Origin: Planctomycetota bacterium | GTDB taxonomy: Bacteria; Planctomycetota; UBA1135; UBA2386 | Assembly (NCBI GenBank): GCA_016794035.1 | Contig: JAEUHS010000010.1 | Span: 1-41,654 of the forward strand | Length of the DNA: 41,654 nucleotides | Direction of reading: 5' to 3' | Shown here: positions 39,550 to 41,654 of the stretch, piece after piece | Position numbering within the stretch: the first letter of the stretch is position 1 | Layout: every line of letters starts with the position of its first letter | Position numbers and translations under genes: made by a program | The notes under the pieces: generated by a model | Database searches by the model: none | Seen by the model: only the letters and a program-made list of their open reading frames with translations | Told to the model about the DNA's origin: nothing

Positions 39550-40421
39550 AGCCGCGGCGCTGGCGCCGGCGGTTGCTGTGGGCGGTCGTGTTGCTCGTGG
39601 CGGCAACGGCGATCGCATGGATCGCGGGCGCATTGCGCTGGCAGGACCGCCAGCACGAGTTGCGCAGCGGACTGTTCCAGTTCCGGCACGAACCCGCGCC
39701 CGCCGCCTACGCCGAACGCGAACTCGACCTGCTGCCCGCGAGCGTGCAGCGCTTCTTCGGCGCCGTGCTGACGCCCGGCCAGCAGCTCGTCGCCGAGGTG
39801 CGCCTGCACCACCGCGGCACGATGAACCTCGCCGCCGATGCACAGGGCGACTCGTGGGTGCCGTTCACGTCGTCGCAGTGGGTGATGATGCAGCGACCGG
39901 CGTTCGTCTGGAACGCGACGGTGACGATGTGGGGTCTGCTGCCGGTGCGCGTCGCCGATGCCTACGTGCGCCGCGAAGGCATCAGCGAGGCCGCGCTGTG
40001 GGGACTCGTGCCGCTCGGCGGCCAGCGCGGCCGCGGCCTGGTGGCGACGGCGCAGTTGCAGCGGTTCCTGGCCGAGGCGGCGTGGTATCCGACCGCGCTG
40101 TTGCCGAGCCAGGGGGTGCAGTGGCGTGCGGCCGGCGAACGCGCGGCCGTCGCGACGCTGCGCGATGGCGAGGCCGTGGCGACCCTGTCGTTCACGTTCG
40201 ACGAGCACGGCCGCATCGACCGCGTGCACGCCGACGCGCGCGGCCGCCGGGTCGGCGACGCTCTGGTGCCGACGCCGTGGACCGGGCGGTTCTGGGACTA
40301 CGCCGAACGCGGCGGCATGCAGGTGCCGCAGCAGGCCGAGGTCGCCTGGGTGTTGCCCGGCGGCGAACGGCCCTACTGGCGCGGCCGGATCGAGGCGATC
40401 GACTTCCAGTGGGCGCGCTGA
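39546..40421 (+). CDS. Anchored DUF6544-like protein
   Basis: 291 residues. One N-terminal membrane segment LLWAVVLLVAATAIAWIAGAL (about 9-29) behind Arg/Lys-rich KPRRWRRR. The rest resembles the DUF6544 (DUF6920) family by its string of motifs: LDLLPASVQRFF, SSQWVMMQRPAFVWNATV, RVADAYVRREG, QLQRFLAEAAWYPTALLP, VQWRAAGERAA, TPWTGRFWDYAERGGMQVPQ and PYWRGRIEAIDF. No function is known for the family. A GTG start within a GTGA overlap couples it to the VOC gene. Confidence 0.75.
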   Translation: MKPRRWRRRLLWAVVLLVAATAIAWIAGALRWQDRQHELRSGLFQFRHEPAPAAYAERELDLLPASVQRFFGAVLTPGQQLVAEVRLHHRGTMNLAADAQGDSWVPFTSSQWVMMQRPAFVWNATVTMWGLLPVRVADAYVRREGISEAALWGLVPLGGQRGRGLVATAQLQRFLAEAAWYPTALLPSQGVQWRAAGERAAVATLRDGEAVATLSFTFDEHGRIDRVHADARGRRVGDALVPTPWTGRFWDYAERGGMQVPQQAEVAWVLPGGERPYWRGRIEAIDFQWAR

Positions 40422-40427
40422 CCCGGC

Positions 40428-40433
40428 TACACT
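40428..40433 (+). promoter_or_regulatory. Probable -10 element TACACT of the SnoaL-like gene
   Basis: TACACT (TAnnnT) would start transcription near 40440, giving a leader of about 185 nt before the ATG at 40626. That leader (40422-40625) holds no convincing gene; a 66-codon TTG frame in it is weak. Confidence 0.4.
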
Positions 40434-40625
40434 GCGGTCCACCTGATCTTTGTCGATCCGTGCGGGCGTGCTCGCTGCGTGTGCATTGCCGATCGGCGCG
40501 CAGCAGGCACCGCAGTGCGCCGCCTTCGTCCGTCTGCTGGCCGGCGCGAAGATGCCCGGCGTCGACCGCCTGCGCTGCGCATTCGTCTGGCTCTACGCGG
40601 ACATCACGCCGAGGAAGGGACCACC

Positions 40626-41021
40626 ATGTCGAACAGCCTGCAACTCGTGAAGGCCATCTACGACGCGTTCGCCAAGGGCGACGTGCCGACGTTCCTCGGC
40701 CACCTGGATCCGGGCATCGTCTGGAACGAGGCGGAGGGCTTCCCGTACGCCGATCGCAACCCCTACGTCGGCATCGACGCGCTGGTCGCCGGCGTGTTCG
40801 CGCGCCTGGCCGAGGACTGGGCTGACTTCCGCGTGGTGCCCGGCGAGATCGTCGGTGGCCCCGAGGTCGTGACGGTGCTCGGCCGCTACCAGGGCACCTG
40901 CAAGGCGACCGGGCGGCCGCTCGACGTGCAGTGTGCGCACATCTGGTGGCTGCGCGGCGGCAAGGCGGTGCGCTTCCAGCAGATGGTCGACACGGCCGGC
41001 GTCGCCCGCGCGCTGGCGTAG
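40626..41021 (+). CDS. SnoaL-like/NTF2-fold protein
   Basis: 131 residues with the cone-shaped alpha+beta NTF2 pattern: helix LQLVKAIYDAFAKGDVPTFL (about 5-24), HLDPGIVWNEAEGFPYADRN, helix ALVAGVFARLAEDWADFRV, then strands VTVLGRYQGTCKATG, CAHIWWLRGGKAVRFQQMV. This is typical of the SnoaL_2/ketosteroid isomerase-like family, whose members range from polyketide cyclases to isomerases; no catalytic Asp/His pair can be fixed here. The ATG has a good Shine-Dalgarno AAGGGA 5 nt upstream. It converges with the enoyl-CoA hydratase with 7 nt between. Confidence 0.85.
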   Translation: MSNSLQLVKAIYDAFAKGDVPTFLGHLDPGIVWNEAEGFPYADRNPYVGIDALVAGVFARLAEDWADFRVVPGEIVGGPEVVTVLGRYQGTCKATGRPLDVQCAHIWWLRGGKAVRFQQMVDTAGVARALA

Positions 41022-41028
41022 CCGCCGG

Positions 41029-41654
41029 TCAGCCGCCGAGCGCGCGCGCGTGGTCGGGGTGGTTCTGCGCGATGCCCTGGAAGGTCGCCGCCAGTTCGAG
41101 CGCGGCGGCCTGGTCGCCGGGCCAGCTGCGGTAGGCCGCGCGCTTGGTCAGCTGCACGGCGGTCGCCGGCAGCGCGGCGAGCTGCTGGGCCAGTTCGTTG
41201 GCGCGTGCCAGCAGCCGGTCCGTCGGCACGACTTCGTGCACGAGCCCGAGGCGCAGCGCCTCGTCGGCGTCGACGAGTCGGCCGGTCAGCATCAGCTCGA
41301 GCGCGCGCGGAAAGCCGACCGTGCGCGACAGGAAGAACGCGCCGCCGTCGCCGGGCACCAGCCCGACCTTGACGAACGTCGAGCCGAACTGCGCGCTGCT
41401 GGCCGCGATGCGCAGGTCGCACATGCACGCGAGGTCGAGTCCGGCGCCGATCGCCGCGCCGTGCACCGCCGCGATCAGCGGCTTGCGGAACTCGGCGATG
41501 CGGCGCGGGATCGCCTGGATGCCGCGCTGGTAGCGTTCGCGCAGCTCCGTGGCGTCGCCGGCGAACATGCCCGAGCGCTCCTTCATCGCCTTGACGTCGC
41601 CGCCGCTGTGGAAGCCCTTGCCGGCGCCGGTCAGGACGGCGCAGCGGATCGCGG
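41029..41654 (-). CDS. Enoyl-CoA hydratase/isomerase (crotonase) family protein, 5' end outside window
   Basis: 208 codons are visible; the start lies beyond the right edge. The frame runs in with AIRCAVLTGAGKGFHSGGDVK, the crotonase oxyanion-hole segment in which the usual FCAGGD/FSAGGD is FHSGGD. It goes on with ERYQRGIQAIPRRIAEFRKP, PLIAAVHGAAIGAGLDLACMCD (second oxyanion segment, with Gly-Ala-Gly), IAASSAQFGSTFVKVGLVPGDGG and LMLTGRLVDADEALRLGLV. The position of the usual catalytic Glu in VKLGI is not clear (VKVGLVP), so hydratase activity is not certain; many family members are isomerases or dehydratases of other CoA esters. Its CoA-ester role would match the beta-oxidation genes at 22-27 kb, but it is 14 kb away. 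Confidence 0.88.
   Translation of the reverse strand, partial: AIRCAVLTGAGKGFHSGGDVKAMKERSGMFAGDATELRERYQRGIQAIPRRIAEFRKPLIAAVHGAAIGAGLDLACMCDLRIAASSAQFGSTFVKVGLVPGDGGAFFLSRTVGFPRALELMLTGRLVDADEALRLGLVHEVVPTDRLLARANELAQQLAALPATAVQLTKRAAYRSWPGDQAAALELAATFQGIAQNHPDHARALGG

Noticed and set aside
40450..40650. A 66-codon frame from TTG before the SnoaL-like gene
   Set aside because: No Shine-Dalgarno sequence, it overlaps the real start at 40626, and its translation shows no family. A leader mRNA is more likely.

Overview
This window is very GC-rich, Gram-negative-type bacterial DNA. Third codon positions are almost all G or C. Many proteins have lipoprotein signals, and there are a TolC-type channel, an RND pump and an Omp85-like barrel. 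A futalosine hydrolase (menaquinone made by the futalosine route), many secreted proteins of unknown function, CarboxypepD-reg-like repeats and membrane-anchored Ser/Thr kinases would fit Planctomycetota or a similar high-GC lineage such as Myxococcota. No rRNA or marker gene fixes the taxon. I see no tRNA, rRNA, CRISPR array or intact insertion sequence. It reads as ordinary chromosome apart from one decayed Rpn-like nuclease/transposase remnant.

Layout. 1-1.7 kb: the end of a transmembrane Ser/Thr kinase, overlapping mqnB. 1.7-8 kb: a secreted metalloprotease/beta-propeller/outer-membrane-barrel fusion, a caspase-like lipoprotein, a small lipoprotein and a polytopic membrane protein. 8-14.9 kb (minus strand): a tightly packed heavy-metal efflux operon. 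Its order is a His/Cys-rich membrane-anchored protein, a TolC-like channel, an adaptor, a CusA/CzcA-type RND pump, and a lipoprotein whose start overlaps the pump stop. 15-17 kb: a methyltransferase, a putative lipoprotein and a B3/B4-domain protein. 17.1-21.7 kb (minus): RdgC split over two overlapping genes, a parvulin-like secreted protein, an alpha/beta-hydrolase lipoprotein and a possible outer-membrane protein. 21.9-26.9 kb (minus): a fatty-acid oxidation operon (PaaK-like ligase, FadI-like thiolase, FadJ-like protein) joined by 4-nt overlaps. Divergent from it is a patatin phospholipase fused to a ferredoxin domain. 28.2-28.8 kb: two decayed C-terminal remnants of an Rpn-type nuclease/transposase. 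28.8-33.5 kb: a MacAB-type exporter operon with one ATPase and two different permeases. 33.5-41.7 kb: a small anchored protein, a large CarboxypepD-reg-like repeat protein, a probable selenoprotein, a diguanylate cyclase, a VOC protein, a DUF6544-like protein, a SnoaL-like protein and a partial enoyl-CoA hydratase.

Most notable points. (1) A secreted thioredoxin-like gene at 37006-38118 is interrupted by one in-frame TGA, followed at the right distance by a hairpin that meets the bacterial SECIS rules, so it is a strong selenoprotein candidate of a family I cannot name. (2) A patatin is fused to a 7-Cys ferredoxin domain in which an Asp sits at a cluster-ligand position. (3) RdgC is split into two coupled genes. 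(4) The metal-efflux operon is framed by two unusual His-rich or coupled accessory proteins. (5) Several start codons have a -10-like hexamer only 6-7 nt upstream and no Shine-Dalgarno sequence, which suggests leaderless mRNAs.
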